From: an uncultured Alistipes sp.
Lineage (GTDB): Bacteria; Bacteroidota; Bacteroidia; Bacteroidales; Rikenellaceae
DNA: 63,788 nt
Direction of reading: 5' to 3'
Assembly (NCBI GenBank): GCA_900545315.1
Contig: UQYM01000013.1
Coordinates: 1-63,788, forward strand
Shown here: one piece after another, positions 54,040 to 62,789 of the stretch
Numbering within the stretch: the first letter of the stretch is position 1
Layout of the letters: the number at the start of each line of letters is the position of its first letter
Position numbers and translations under genes: made by a program
Notes under the pieces: model-generated
Told to the model about the DNA's origin: nothing
The model's database searches: none
The model's input: only the letters and a program-made list of their open reading frames with translations

Positions 54040-54081
54040 ATAAAGGAGCTGACTTGATTATTGATATCGGGTCAGCTCTTT
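54040..54081 (-). terminator. Terminator overlapping the end of the ModF-like gene
   Basis: GAGCTGAC pairs with GTCAGCTC (54071-54078 and 54046-54053). The minus strand continues CTTTATTTTA. The stop codon (54058-54060) lies inside the loop, so the hairpin forms from the last codons. Confidence 0.65.
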
Positions 54082-55578
54082 GTGTAAGGTCACGCAGGAG
54101 GGCAACTCTTGCGGATAGTGGGTGACGTAGATCATGGTTTTACCCTCCCGTTGACAGAAGGCTTCGATGACGGCACGGGCCCGAACCTTGTTGCAGAGAT
54201 CCAACCCATGCAACGGTTCATCCAGAATTAACAGATCCGGATCTTTGACAAAGGCACGGGCCAACAGTACCAACCGCTGTTCGCCGGATGAGAGCCGAAT
54301 AAAGGGACGATTACTAAGATTGCCGATACCGAATGCTTCGAGCCAACCCATACACTGCTGCCGTTGTTGGTCGGTCGTTGTGCGGTAGAGTCCGATCGAA
54401 TCGAAGAGCCCCGATGCGGCAATGTCAATCGCAGGCAGATTTTTTAAGTAGGCGCGGTGCATTTCGGGAGAGACATACCCGATATGGCGTTTGATCTCCC
54501 AGATGCTCTCTCCGGTTCCGCGTCGGCGACCGAAAAGATCGATCTGTTGCGAGTAGGCCTGTGGATTGTCTGCACAAATCAGACTCAGCAGGGTTGATTT
54601 TCCCGATCCATTGGTTCCGGATAGAGCCCATTTTTCGCCACTTCGAATGGTCCAGTTGATATCATTAAGGATGGTTCGCTCCCCATACCGGATAGTGACA
54701 TGATGCAGATGAACCACTTCGTCACATTGCAGAGGAGCATGAATCGGATTGGGCAGAAGAGGGGAATTCGTTCGGGTTTGTGCTACCATTTGATCCCGCA
54801 GAGCGGTAAACGGTTCACTATGCATAAAGTCGTTGCGGGTCTGTTTCGGCCCGCAGGTTTTCCCTTGTAAGGTATAGACGTGTGTGATGAACGACGGAAT
54901 ATCCTCCGGGGAGCAGACCGACAAAATAATCTGTACGGTATTTTCGGCAGCCAATTGGGTCAGCAGGGCAGACAGTGTCTCTCGTGTATCGGCATCCAAC
55001 CCAATAAAAGGGCTTTCGAGAATCAGAACGCGTGGAGCGGTCAACAGCATTTTGGCAATTTGGAACCGGCGTAACTCTCCGCTCGAGAGCAGAATAATCT
55101 GCTTGTCGAGCAGCGGCTCGATTTGCAGCAGGCGGAAAATACGGTCGCGATGGGTCGGGTCGCAGTGGATCGACGTGAGCAGATCGCGGGTCAAGGCTAC
55201 CCCCTCCCGGTCCGAGGCATTCCAGCGTTGCTGGTAGTAGTAGTTGCCGTCAGCTGTTCCATAAGCATCGCGAAAAGCAATGTATCGAATGTTGTCCGAG
55301 GCCAAGTTGCTGCGCGGGACGACGGATGAAGCCGCATCCTGCGAAGAAGTTGTCGATGGCTTGTCAGCGGGTTCGTCAATAAAGTGGTAGGTTTTGGTTC
55401 CCTCTTGCAGCGCCACGGTGCCGGTGATCATTTCGATTAAGGTGCTTTTGCTGCTGCCGTTGAGCCCAATCAGGGCAAGCTGTTCACCCTGTTCGAGTGT
55501 AAAATTGACCGGTGCCTGCAACCGTCGTGCAGGATCCCGGGCAATGGCCTCTTGAAGTTGTATGATGGGATGTGACAT
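54058..55578 (-). CDS. ModF-like protein with two ABC ATPase domains
   Basis: A 506-residue soluble protein with two fused ABC ATPase domains and no membrane helix, resembling E. coli ModF. Domain 2 (about 285-500) is canonical: GTNGSGKSTLLSLI, LFGRRRGTGESIWEIKRHIG, IRLSSGEQRLVLLARAF, and LLILDEPLHGLD. Domain 1 (about 5-240) is degenerate: Walker A reads GLNGSSKST, with Ser in place of the Gly before Lys, and Walker B reads RVLILESPFIGLD, with Glu-Ser in place of Asp-Glu, although LLSSGELRRFQIAK is intact. No permease or binding protein is nearby. It could be a molybdate-related or translation-type ABC-F-like factor; function is unknown. Confidence 0.9.
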   Translation of the reverse strand: MSHPIIQLQEAIARDPARRLQAPVNFTLEQGEQLALIGLNGSSKSTLIEMITGTVALQEGTKTYHFIDEPADKPSTTSSQDAASSVVPRSNLASDNIRYIAFRDAYGTADGNYYYQQRWNASDREGVALTRDLLTSIHCDPTHRDRIFRLLQIEPLLDKQIILLSSGELRRFQIAKMLLTAPRVLILESPFIGLDADTRETLSALLTQLAAENTVQIILSVCSPEDIPSFITHVYTLQGKTCGPKQTRNDFMHSEPFTALRDQMVAQTRTNSPLLPNPIHAPLQCDEVVHLHHVTIRYGERTILNDINWTIRSGEKWALSGTNGSGKSTLLSLICADNPQAYSQQIDLFGRRRGTGESIWEIKRHIGYVSPEMHRAYLKNLPAIDIAASGLFDSIGLYRTTTDQQRQQCMGWLEAFGIGNLSNRPFIRLSSGEQRLVLLARAFVKDPDLLILDEPLHGLDLCNKVRARAVIEAFCQREGKTMIYVTHYPQELPSCVTLHKELTRYQ

Positions 55579-55684
55579 GTTGATCGATCGTGGAAGTGGG
55601 TGCTTGATGTTAAGCCTTTGGGAAACAGGTTAGCACAAGGAGCTGGAGTGCATTTGGCGGCCTCTGTTTCCACAGATTTTTGCA

Positions 55685-55730
55685 AATATAATGAACCCGG
55701 TGCGGAATGCAACGGTCTCCACACCGGGTT
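55685..55730 (-). terminator. Probable terminator of the GH97 gene
   Basis: AACCCGGTG (55694-55702) pairs with CACCGGGTT (55722-55730). On the minus strand it is followed by a T-rich stretch, just past the GH97 stop. Confidence 0.6.
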
Positions 55731-55735
55731 AAGAA

Positions 55736-57655
55736 TTATTGTTGGGTTGTCTCTGCTGGCTCCAGCCAGATGGCCAATCCTCCGGAACCGTAAAGTTTGG
55801 CCGGGAGCACCGTCTTGGCATCGACCGTGCGGGTCTCGATCTCCACTTTGGTGCGGGTCGGCGTTTTCATGGTTCCGTCCCGATAGATGTGAGCCACATA
55901 TTTCTGATCGGTCGGCAGAAAATCAAACGGGATATCGAGTGTGCGCGGTTTGATACCGTTCATGCAGCCAACATACCATTCGTTGCCTTTGCGGCGAGCA
56001 ACGGTGATATATTCGCCGATCTCGCCCTGCAGCACCTTCGTGTCATCCCATACGGTTGGAACCCGGTCGAAAAATTCCAGCTCAGGCTCATCCTGGCTCT
56101 CTTCCGGCGTATCGTACCAATACATGAATTGTACAGGACTGTAATAGACGACTGCCATGGCCAGCTGCTGTCCTGATGTGGCATGAATGAACCGGGAGGT
56201 CGGAGCAATTGTGTCCATTTTTGCGGGATTGTATTTGTCGAAATCACGACGGTAGTAGCAAATCGTGTAGTCGGCTGGGCCCGCAACAAACCGAGTGAAA
56301 GGCAAAATCAGATTGTTGGTCGCATCGGGCATCTCCTCGTTGCCTCGCACACCCTCCTGGGTAAGCAGATTCGGATAGGTACGTGAAAAGCCGGTAGGGC
56401 GGTATTCGTCATGGATATCGACCATCAATTGATACTCGGCGCACTTCTTAACCGCGTCGTGCATCCATTTGGTCCACATCTGAGAACCAACCTGCACAAA
56501 GCCGAATTTTACCCCTTTGATTCCCCATTTGTGATAAAGCGGCAAAAGGGTATCGAGCTGTGCGGCCAGTGCGCGATGGTTGACATAGACCCATACCCCG
56601 ATGCCCCGTTCGTTTGCGTAACGAATCACCTCTTCCAGATCGAGGTCGTTAATCGGATTGCGGCGTGGATCAACATTGACTTTTGTAGCATCCGAAGCCT
56701 TTTCGTATTCGTATCCGTACCAGCCCGCATCGAACTCGATGTATTGCAGGTTGCGCTTTACTGCAAAATCGACCAAATCTTTGCCCCTCTGTGTAGAGAG
56801 CTTTACCTCTCGGATCGCTTTGCCCGGTTTGATCCACCAGGTATTGTCGATTGCACAAGGATCGTTGAGGTTCAACAACAGATAGTTGTGTTCGATCAGT
56901 TCACCGGGCTTTTCGGCCACCATCACCACGCGCCACGGAGTCGCAAACGGGGCAATCTCATCCACAGCTCCATACATGGCACAAGCCACGGTGTTGGCCT
57001 TTTGGTCACTGAGTTTGAATTTGGTGCGTACATAATCGACCACTTGGGCTTCGCACAATGCCCCGTAGAGTCCGTTAGGCAGTTCGATCGTCAACGGGCG
57101 ATCAGATTCTCCTGGCCAGTTGCGCAGCGGTAATTTTTGGTGTTCGGATTGGGCAAAGGAGGTAAAATAGGCCATGGTCCCCTCCGGAAGTGTAAATTCG
57201 GTCGCTTCGTCGGTAATGTGCAGATAACCGCCCCCTTCAGGAAAGAGATAGCGGAAAGCTATCCCCTCGTCGTAGGCCCGAATCTCCAACTGTAGCTCCG
57301 AGGGATGTCCCTGCTGCGTGAAACGAATAAAACTTTGGTTGTATCGATCGGGAATCTCGCTCCGTTCTCCGTAAAGCGGCTTCCAGGTGGTGTCGCAACT
57401 GGACCGGGTAACCTCGGCAATTTGCATCTGCTGGGTCCAGTCCCCGTTGCCGTTGATGCCGAGTGCCGACTCCAGAATGACAGGACGATCCTGATAAGCA
57501 ATGGAGTAGTTCGGAGTTCCCTGCTCCATGGTGACGGTAATGGCTAATTTCCCGTTGGGAGAACGAGTCTCTACACGCTCCTGGGCGAGGGATAGTGTCA
57601 TCGATCCCAGCAGGAATCCTGCACATAGCAGGTTGAAACGAAGTGGTGCAGTCAT
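55736..57655 (-). CDS. GH97-family glycosidase, secreted
   Basis: A 639-residue family 97 enzyme; known members are alpha-glucosidases (SusB type, inverting) or alpha-galactosidases (retaining). A signal peptide (about 1-24) precedes the N-terminal beta-sandwich (SPNGKLAITVTM onward). The barrel starts at WWIKPGKAIREVKLS near 276. Calcium- and substrate-site motifs are YIEFDAGWYG near 308, VDIHDEYRPTGFSRTYPNLL near 410 and TQEGVRGNEEMP near 431. The barrel strand that carries the nucleophilic Asp in retaining members reads VKFGFVQVG, with G385 at the expected place. EGVRGNEE keeps a Glu-rich loop. The specificity and mechanism are therefore uncertain. Confidence 0.92.
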   Translation of the reverse strand: MTAPLRFNLLCAGFLLGSMTLSLAQERVETRSPNGKLAITVTMEQGTPNYSIAYQDRPVILESALGINGNGDWTQQMQIAEVTRSSCDTTWKPLYGERSEIPDRYNQSFIRFTQQGHPSELQLEIRAYDEGIAFRYLFPEGGGYLHITDEATEFTLPEGTMAYFTSFAQSEHQKLPLRNWPGESDRPLTIELPNGLYGALCEAQVVDYVRTKFKLSDQKANTVACAMYGAVDEIAPFATPWRVVMVAEKPGELIEHNYLLLNLNDPCAIDNTWWIKPGKAIREVKLSTQRGKDLVDFAVKRNLQYIEFDAGWYGYEYEKASDATKVNVDPRRNPINDLDLEEVIRYANERGIGVWVYVNHRALAAQLDTLLPLYHKWGIKGVKFGFVQVGSQMWTKWMHDAVKKCAEYQLMVDIHDEYRPTGFSRTYPNLLTQEGVRGNEEMPDATNNLILPFTRFVAGPADYTICYYRRDFDKYNPAKMDTIAPTSRFIHATSGQQLAMAVVYYSPVQFMYWYDTPEESQDEPELEFFDRVPTVWDDTKVLQGEIGEYITVARRKGNEWYVGCMNGIKPRTLDIPFDFLPTDQKYVAHIYRDGTMKTPTRTKVEIETRTVDAKTVLPAKLYGSGGLAIWLEPAETTQQ

Positions 57656-57691
57656 GGTCGTTTATGTTCAGAATAGGTGGTTAAAAGCGAT

Positions 57692-57719
57692 GAGGAGAGC
57701 TGTTACGACAGCTCTCCTC
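57692..57719 (-). other. Perfect 12-bp hairpin between SGNH and GH97 genes
   Basis: GAGGAGAGCTGT (57692-57703) pairs perfectly with 57708-57719 around a four-base loop. It lies 28 bases after the SGNH stop and 36 bases before the GH97 start. There is no immediate T run on the minus strand, so it may be an intercistronic stabiliser or partial terminator. Confidence 0.75.
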
Positions 57720-57747
57720 TCAGTTTAGTCGAGCTTCGTCGTTGGAA

Positions 57748-58497
57748 CTATAATTTGTCGCCAACGGTTTTGATCCACATTTCGGCCATCTTTTTGTGTC
57801 CGGCAGCGGTCGGATGGATGCCATCCCACATCCAATATTTCAGCGATGGGGTTTTCGGATCTTTGGCCAAATTGTCGAACAACTCTTGGTAAGGCAAGAA
57901 AATGGCGTGGTACTCTTTGGCCAGCTTGCGGACAATGCCACCCAACAACTCGCACTGTTCCCGCCAGTGAGCGTAATCTTTGGCCCAGATACCTACCGGG
58001 TAGATGAACGGTTCACCCAACACGATGGTCAGCTTGGGGTTCTGGTTCAGCGAACGTTCGATAATGTCACGATACTGCTGTTCGAATTTGGTAGTGTCAA
58101 CCTCTTTTTTGCCCTCTCCGTGGTTGTAAACATAGTTCAGATCGTTTACCCCAACCAGGATGGAGAGAATATCGGGATTGATGTCCAATACATCCTTTTG
58201 CCAACGGGCCTGCAGATCGGGCAGCTTGTGGCCGCCAATTCCCCGGTTGTAGAATTGGTACTCCTCTTCCGGATAGTGTGACATGTAGTAGGCCGTGCAG
58301 AGATACATGTAACCGTGACCATAGATGTGGTTCATGTCTGTAAGACTTCGGGTGGGGCCACCGTTGAATCCCCAGTTACCGTCCGTAAGGGAGTCGCCGA
58401 TATACAGAATCTTTTTGCCGCCGGCTGTGATGGCAGGAGCACAAAGCAATAACGCGGCGGCGCAAATGAATACTTTTTTGATGAGTAGATTGTTCAT
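57748..58497 (-). CDS. SGNH/GDSL hydrolase, secreted (copy 1)
   Basis: A 249-residue SGNH-fold esterase. The signal peptide ends near residue 25 (LLCAPAITAGG). Block I is ILYIGDSLTDGNW with the nucleophilic Ser near 36, block III is LVGVNDLNYVYN with the conserved Asn, and block V is WDGIHPTAAGHKKM with the Asp and His. The sequence is about three quarters identical by eye to the neighbour at 58711-59454, so the pair arose by tandem duplication. Such enzymes often remove O-acetyl groups from glycans, which would fit the glycosidase setting. The substrate is unproven. Confidence 0.92.
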   Translation of the reverse strand: MNNLLIKKVFICAAALLLCAPAITAGGKKILYIGDSLTDGNWGFNGGPTRSLTDMNHIYGHGYMYLCTAYYMSHYPEEEYQFYNRGIGGHKLPDLQARWQKDVLDINPDILSILVGVNDLNYVYNHGEGKKEVDTTKFEQQYRDIIERSLNQNPKLTIVLGEPFIYPVGIWAKDYAHWREQCELLGGIVRKLAKEYHAIFLPYQELFDNLAKDPKTPSLKYWMWDGIHPTAAGHKKMAEMWIKTVGDKL

Positions 58498-58710
58498 TGT
58501 CGTTGATCTAAATTTATAGTCTGTTTTGTTTGCAACGGGGAAGGTGTGGCTCTTTTATCGCCAACCAGCCAAACCTGCATGGACCCATAAATCTGCTCCT
58601 CGTTTGTTGAACGGAGCTGTTGAAACATCTTGACCGTTTTTTTTAACGGGATATTTCTATGCAAGAGCGGACCATGGTCGGTCGCTCAGCCCTTCCCTCC
58701 AAGCATTTAA

Positions 58711-59454
58711 TTACAATTTTTCGCCGACAGCTTTGATCCACATTTCGGCCATTTTCTCATGACCGGCTGCCGTGGGGTGTATGCCGTCCCACATCCAATA
58801 TTTCAACGATGGGGTTTTCGGATCCTTGGCCAAACTGTCAAACAGCTCTTGATAAGGCAGGAAAATGGTGTTGTACTCCTTGGACAATTTGCGAACAATA
58901 GAGGCCATCTGCTCGCACTGGTCACGCCAATGGGGATAGTCGGTGTTCCAGATACCTACCGGAAAGAGAAACGGTTCACCCAAAACAATGGTCAAATTGG
59001 GATTCTGTTTCAGTGAGCGTTCGATAATGTCCCGGTACTGCCGTTCAAATTTGGCGGTGTCCAACACTTTCGTGCCATTGTCGTACACGACGTTCAGATC
59101 GTTGATGCCGATCAAGATCGACAGAATATCGGGATTGATGTCCAGAACATCTTTTTGCCAACGGGCCTGGAGGTCAGGAAGCTGGTTGCCATTGGTGCCT
59201 CGGTTGAAGAATTGATAATTCTCTTCCGGATATTCAGACATGTAGTAGGACGCGCAGATGTAGACATAACTGTGTCCATAGATATGGTTCATATCCGTTG
59301 TACTGCGAATGGGATTGTTTCCGACCCAACCCCAGTTGCCGTCGGTGATTGAATCTCCGATGTATAAAATCTTTTTGCCCCCGGCGAAAAGAACAGGCAC
59401 GCACATCAACGAAACGACTGTACATGCCAATAAATGTTTGATTGAAAGTTTCAT
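58711..59454 (-). CDS. SGNH/GDSL hydrolase, secreted (copy 2)
   Basis: A 247-residue paralogue of the preceding gene. A signal peptide (about 1-24) is followed by block I ILYIGDSITDGNWGW, block III LIGINDLNVVYDN, and block V WDGIHPTAAGHEKM, so the Ser-Gly-Asn-His set is complete. NPNLTIVLGEPFLFPVGIW and the 20 residues after LPYQELFDSLAKDPKTPS are almost the same as in copy 1. The main differences are around residues 41-75 and the loop after NDLN. It is upstream of copy 1 with a 213-base gap. Confidence 0.92.
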   Translation of the reverse strand: MKLSIKHLLACTVVSLMCVPVLFAGGKKILYIGDSITDGNWGWVGNNPIRSTTDMNHIYGHSYVYICASYYMSEYPEENYQFFNRGTNGNQLPDLQARWQKDVLDINPDILSILIGINDLNVVYDNGTKVLDTAKFERQYRDIIERSLKQNPNLTIVLGEPFLFPVGIWNTDYPHWRDQCEQMASIVRKLSKEYNTIFLPYQELFDSLAKDPKTPSLKYWMWDGIHPTAAGHEKMAEMWIKAVGEKL

Positions 59455-59505
59455 AGTGAGGTTATTGTTAAGACTTTTTGATTTATTGATTCGTTGTGAG
59501 ATTAT

Positions 59506-60090
59506 TCAGAAAACTTGGCCGATGCTCGGTTGATCGATGGGGATAGAATTGCCCCCCCTGCTTGGGCAGAAAATGCCTGTTGTTTGGGAGGTTGAAGGGC
59601 CAGACAGTATGTCAAGAGCAGTTTGAGGCAGGCTATCGTGTCTCGTTTCGGCGTACTTCATGGCGTTGATGCCGGAATATATGTCGGTATCTCCGTGGTA
59701 TTTGATTGCAGCAGAAAAGAGGTCGTCAGGCAGATAGCCCGTTCGGGCGTGCGATGTCCGTTTGAGTACTCCTCGCAGCGCATCACCAGGCAAGGTGATA
59801 TTCGTCGCGGGCGTATCAAGCCCTGTCGCTGTGCCCTGCGTTATAGTTTCAGTGGCAAACGTTTCGATTGGGGCTTTGTCGTTTTTGGAAATATTCAGCT
59901 CGATGTCTGATTGGTGCAGGTTGCACGGTGCGGAGGCCTTGAGGTAGGCGTCAAACATCGGCATTGTCCCGCCTGTGATCTGTTTGATGGGAGTTACGCG
60001 CGTTGCGGCAGATGTCGTTATGGCGGTTGCCAACGAGAAAACAACTGTAATTACGAGGAGTTGCAAACCTCGTAAAGCAGGGTGTGACAT
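59506..60090 (-). CDS. Hypothetical secreted protein
   Basis: A 194-residue frame I do not recognise. The N-terminus looks like a signal peptide (basic start, hydrophobic stretch about 9-25, then TSAAT). The rest is polar and rich in Thr and Ala. The segment TGYLPDDLFSAAIKYHGDTD and what follows looks protein-like. The gene lies 51 bases upstream of the second SGNH hydrolase on the same strand and would be the first gene of that run. A weak TACCTTCG element lies just upstream. It could be an accessory secreted protein, a decayed gene or a chance frame. Confidence 0.42.
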   Translation of the reverse strand: MSHPALRGLQLLVITVVFSLATAITTSAATRVTPIKQITGGTMPMFDAYLKASAPCNLHQSDIELNISKNDKAPIETFATETITQGTATGLDTPATNITLPGDALRGVLKRTSHARTGYLPDDLFSAAIKYHGDTDIYSGINAMKYAETRHDSLPQTALDILSGPSTSQTTGIFCPSRGGNSIPIDQPSIGQVF

Positions 60091-60571
60091 AGTTTAGGTG
60101 AAGCTGTTTTAGGTCATTCGAAGGTACAACTTTTTTAGAAAAGTCACAAGCTGAAAGATGAGAAGTGAATAGACTGATCTCGGTGAAAAAGTGAAAAATA
60201 GCTCCGTTTTTTGTCGGTCAAGTAGCGGTAAAAGAGGCGGGTTTTATTATCTTTGTTAGTAAGCGGACGGTTTCCTATGAAAATCTTTGTCCTATGTCGC
60301 TGCCGCTAGTAATCACGATTTCTGTTTTTTGGATATCCAGTGCATCATTGGTTTTCTGAGTCCGAAAAACGTGTAAAAGTGTACGGCGCGATCGGGGACA
60401 CATTGTGCGGAACCAATTCTGCTTATTCTGTGTCTGACAAACGTCGGTTGCGGAGCGCAACGGTTTCGGGGAAGAACAGTTCCCGGCAGAAAGATGAAGT
60501 ACCGCTGTATCCGGGAGAAGGAATGTTGACTATTGTATTGAAACTAAATTATATTGAAAATCAATAACAAG
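60091..60571. other. Intergenic stretch before the double SGNH gene
   Basis: About 480 bases between divergent genes. TATCTTTG at 60248-60255 is a possible -7 element for the gene at 60572, which would give a long leader of about 310 bases. I see no riboswitch or gene. Confidence 0.4.
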
Positions 60572-62332
60572 ATGAAAAAACTGGTTTTATGTGCGATCGG
60601 CTTGTTGTTCGCGTGGGGAAGTGTGGCTCAAACTGCAGCCGATGGTTCAGGTATTCGGTGGTTCGATCCACAAAAGGCAGATTTCCCCGTTATTCAGGGA
60701 CAGGCGTGGCCTAAAGAGTTGGCAGGTACCTATCATCGTATGCCGGATCGGGTGCAGTCGCAGATTCCCTTCTGGTCTTTGGCCTGCAATTCGGCCGGAC
60801 TCTCTATCCAATTTCGTACCAATGCCGACACGATTCGGGTCCGCTATACCACCAAAGGGAAAACCTTGAGTATGTATCACATGCCCGTCACCGGCGTTTC
60901 GGGGTTGGACCTCTATGCCCTCGATCGCCATGGCCGGGAACTCCATATAAATCGTCAGGCAAAAGTATTCGGCGGCGATACGCTTACATACTCGTTCACC
61001 CCTGTTGTCCATGAAAATTATGTCAAAGTGGGGTATGAGTTTCAGCTCTATTTGCCGCTGTATAACGAGGTGACCTTCCTCGAGATTGGCGTGGATAGCT
61101 CGGCTCAATTCGAGTTCTTGCCGCTGCGCACTGAAAAGCCGATTGTCGCCTATGGTACTTCGATTATGCAGGGGGCGTGTGCCTCTCGGCCCGGTATGGC
61201 CTGGGCAACCATAATGGCCCGGAAACTGGATATGCCGTTGCTGAATTTCGGATTTTCGGGAAGCGGCAAGATGGACTCCGTGATCTTGGCAGAGCTCGGA
61301 ACCATCGATGCCAGCCTGTACATTGTCGATTGCCTGCCAAACCTTATGCTCGAATCTGATTCTCTGGTCGCGGAGCGCTATCGGAAAGGGATTGCACTGC
61401 TCAGACAGCATTACCACGCTCCGATTTTGTTGATCGAACATGCCGAGGCCTATTTAGATGGAGGAGACAGTGCCGCACAGCATAAAAATCACCTGTTGCG
61501 TCATTGCTATGAGCAGCTTTGTGCTGAGGGTGTAACAGATCTTTACTATCTCTCCTGTGATGAAATCGACCTCCCACAAGATGCGCTGGTAGATGGCATC
61601 CATCCATCAGATTACGGTATGGTGCAGCAAGCAGCGGTTTGTGAAGCGAAGGTACGGGAGATACTGAAAGTTCCAGCCGGTGATTGTGCAACCTGTTATC
61701 CGGTACGGCAGCGTCGTGAAACTCCCTATTATGAGTGGCGGGATCGCCATGAGGATTTTTTGGCACAGAATCGGGCCGAGGCTCCCAAACGTGTAGTACT
61801 GGGCAATTCGATCGTTCACTATTGGGGCGGTTCGGATAAACGTTTCGCTCAATACGGCGTCGAAAACTGGGCTAAAACGATGGGTAAAGCCGGTTTTCGT
61901 AACTTGGGGTGCGGTTATGACCGAATTGAAAATGTGCTCTGGAGGGTTACACACGGAGAGTTGGATGGCTATGAGGCCGATCGGGTGATCATCATGATCG
62001 GTACGAACAATCTGGGTATCGATACCGATGAGGATATTGTACGTGGTCTTGTCAATTTGGTTTCGGTGGTTCGGTTGCACCAGCCAAAAGCGCAGATCGA
62101 GGTGATCGGTCTGTTGCCACGTCGCGGATTTGAGGATCGGATTGTCCGGATCAATTCGATGTTGGAGCCTCAGGTCGTGGAGAAGGGTGCCATCTTCCGG
62201 AATCCCGGTGTGCGTTTGGCAAAATCCAACGGCCGAATCAATGAGTCGCTGTTTCTGGATGGGGTCCATCCCAACGAAAAAGGTTTTCAACGGATCGGAG
62301 CCGAGATCGCTTTTGGATCCGATGCTCAATAA
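60572..62332 (+). CDS. Secreted protein with two SGNH hydrolase domains
   Basis: A 586-residue exported protein. After the signal peptide (about 1-20) comes a beta-sandwich of about 150 residues like those found before SGNH_3 domains. The first SGNH domain (about 170-365) has AYGTSIMQGACASRPG, SGSGKMD, DCLPNL and the Asp-His block DGIHPSDYGM. The second (about 395-580) has VVLGNSIVHYWGG, MIGTNNLGID and DGVHPNEKGF. Both carry complete Ser and Asp-His sets. The ATG at 60572 opens the signal peptide; a TTG six codons upstream is rejected. It is likely a carbohydrate esterase with two activities. A strong terminator follows. Confidence 0.92.
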   Translation: MKKLVLCAIGLLFAWGSVAQTAADGSGIRWFDPQKADFPVIQGQAWPKELAGTYHRMPDRVQSQIPFWSLACNSAGLSIQFRTNADTIRVRYTTKGKTLSMYHMPVTGVSGLDLYALDRHGRELHINRQAKVFGGDTLTYSFTPVVHENYVKVGYEFQLYLPLYNEVTFLEIGVDSSAQFEFLPLRTEKPIVAYGTSIMQGACASRPGMAWATIMARKLDMPLLNFGFSGSGKMDSVILAELGTIDASLYIVDCLPNLMLESDSLVAERYRKGIALLRQHYHAPILLIEHAEAYLDGGDSAAQHKNHLLRHCYEQLCAEGVTDLYYLSCDEIDLPQDALVDGIHPSDYGMVQQAAVCEAKVREILKVPAGDCATCYPVRQRRETPYYEWRDRHEDFLAQNRAEAPKRVVLGNSIVHYWGGSDKRFAQYGVENWAKTMGKAGFRNLGCGYDRIENVLWRVTHGELDGYEADRVIIMIGTNNLGIDTDEDIVRGLVNLVSVVRLHQPKAQIEVIGLLPRRGFEDRIVRINSMLEPQVVEKGAIFRNPGVRLAKSNGRINESLFLDGVHPNEKGFQRIGAEIAFGSDAQ

Positions 62333-62716
62333 ATCGCAACAGCCTGTGGTGAGGTGCAAGATTGGAACAGACAATCTATAAGAGGCAATGCCTCATGGGC
62401 AGTTTTGGTTTTGCATGATTCATCTCGGAAGGTTTGTAAGGTCATAAACATAAAAAGATCCCCTCGTTGCAGGGGATCTTTTTGTGTGTACGACCTTTGT
62501 TGCTGCCAGCATATCAGATAGCTGTGTCGCTCATACATGTACGTTTGCCTGGAGAATGCCTTCCGAGCGAGATGGAGCAGTGCAGTAGTAAGTGCTATGG
62601 AAGGGTAAAAGGATAATCTGTGGCGATAGGGGGTGATGAGGCTTTTGGCAAGGATGGGCAGGTTGACATGTGCCAATAAAAAAGCGAACAACCCTTATCG
62701 AATTGTTCGTTTTGAG
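62333..62716. other. Intergenic stretch before the initiator tRNA
   Basis: About 380 bases holding the terminator listed separately. Nothing else is recognisable. Confidence 0.45.
62452..62483 (+). terminator. Intrinsic terminator of the double SGNH gene
   Basis: A perfect 13-bp stem (62452-62464 with 62471-62483) with a six-base loop and flanking A and T runs, 119 bases past the stop. Confidence 0.88.
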
Positions 62717-62789
62717 TAGCGGGGACAGGACTCGAACCTGTGACCTTTGGGTTATGAGCCCAACGAGCTGCCAACTGCTCCACCCCGCG
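62717..62789 (-). tRNA. Initiator tRNA-fMet (CAU)
   Basis: A 73-base tRNA on the minus strand with 7-bp acceptor, D, 5-bp anticodon and T arms all formable. The anticodon loop is CTCATAA, giving CAU. Two initiator marks are present: position 1-72 is unpaired (C and U), and the anticodon stem ends in three G-C pairs (GGG/CCC). The T loop is TTCGAGT. CCA is not encoded; the discriminator is A73. No other tRNA is adjacent. Confidence 0.95.
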
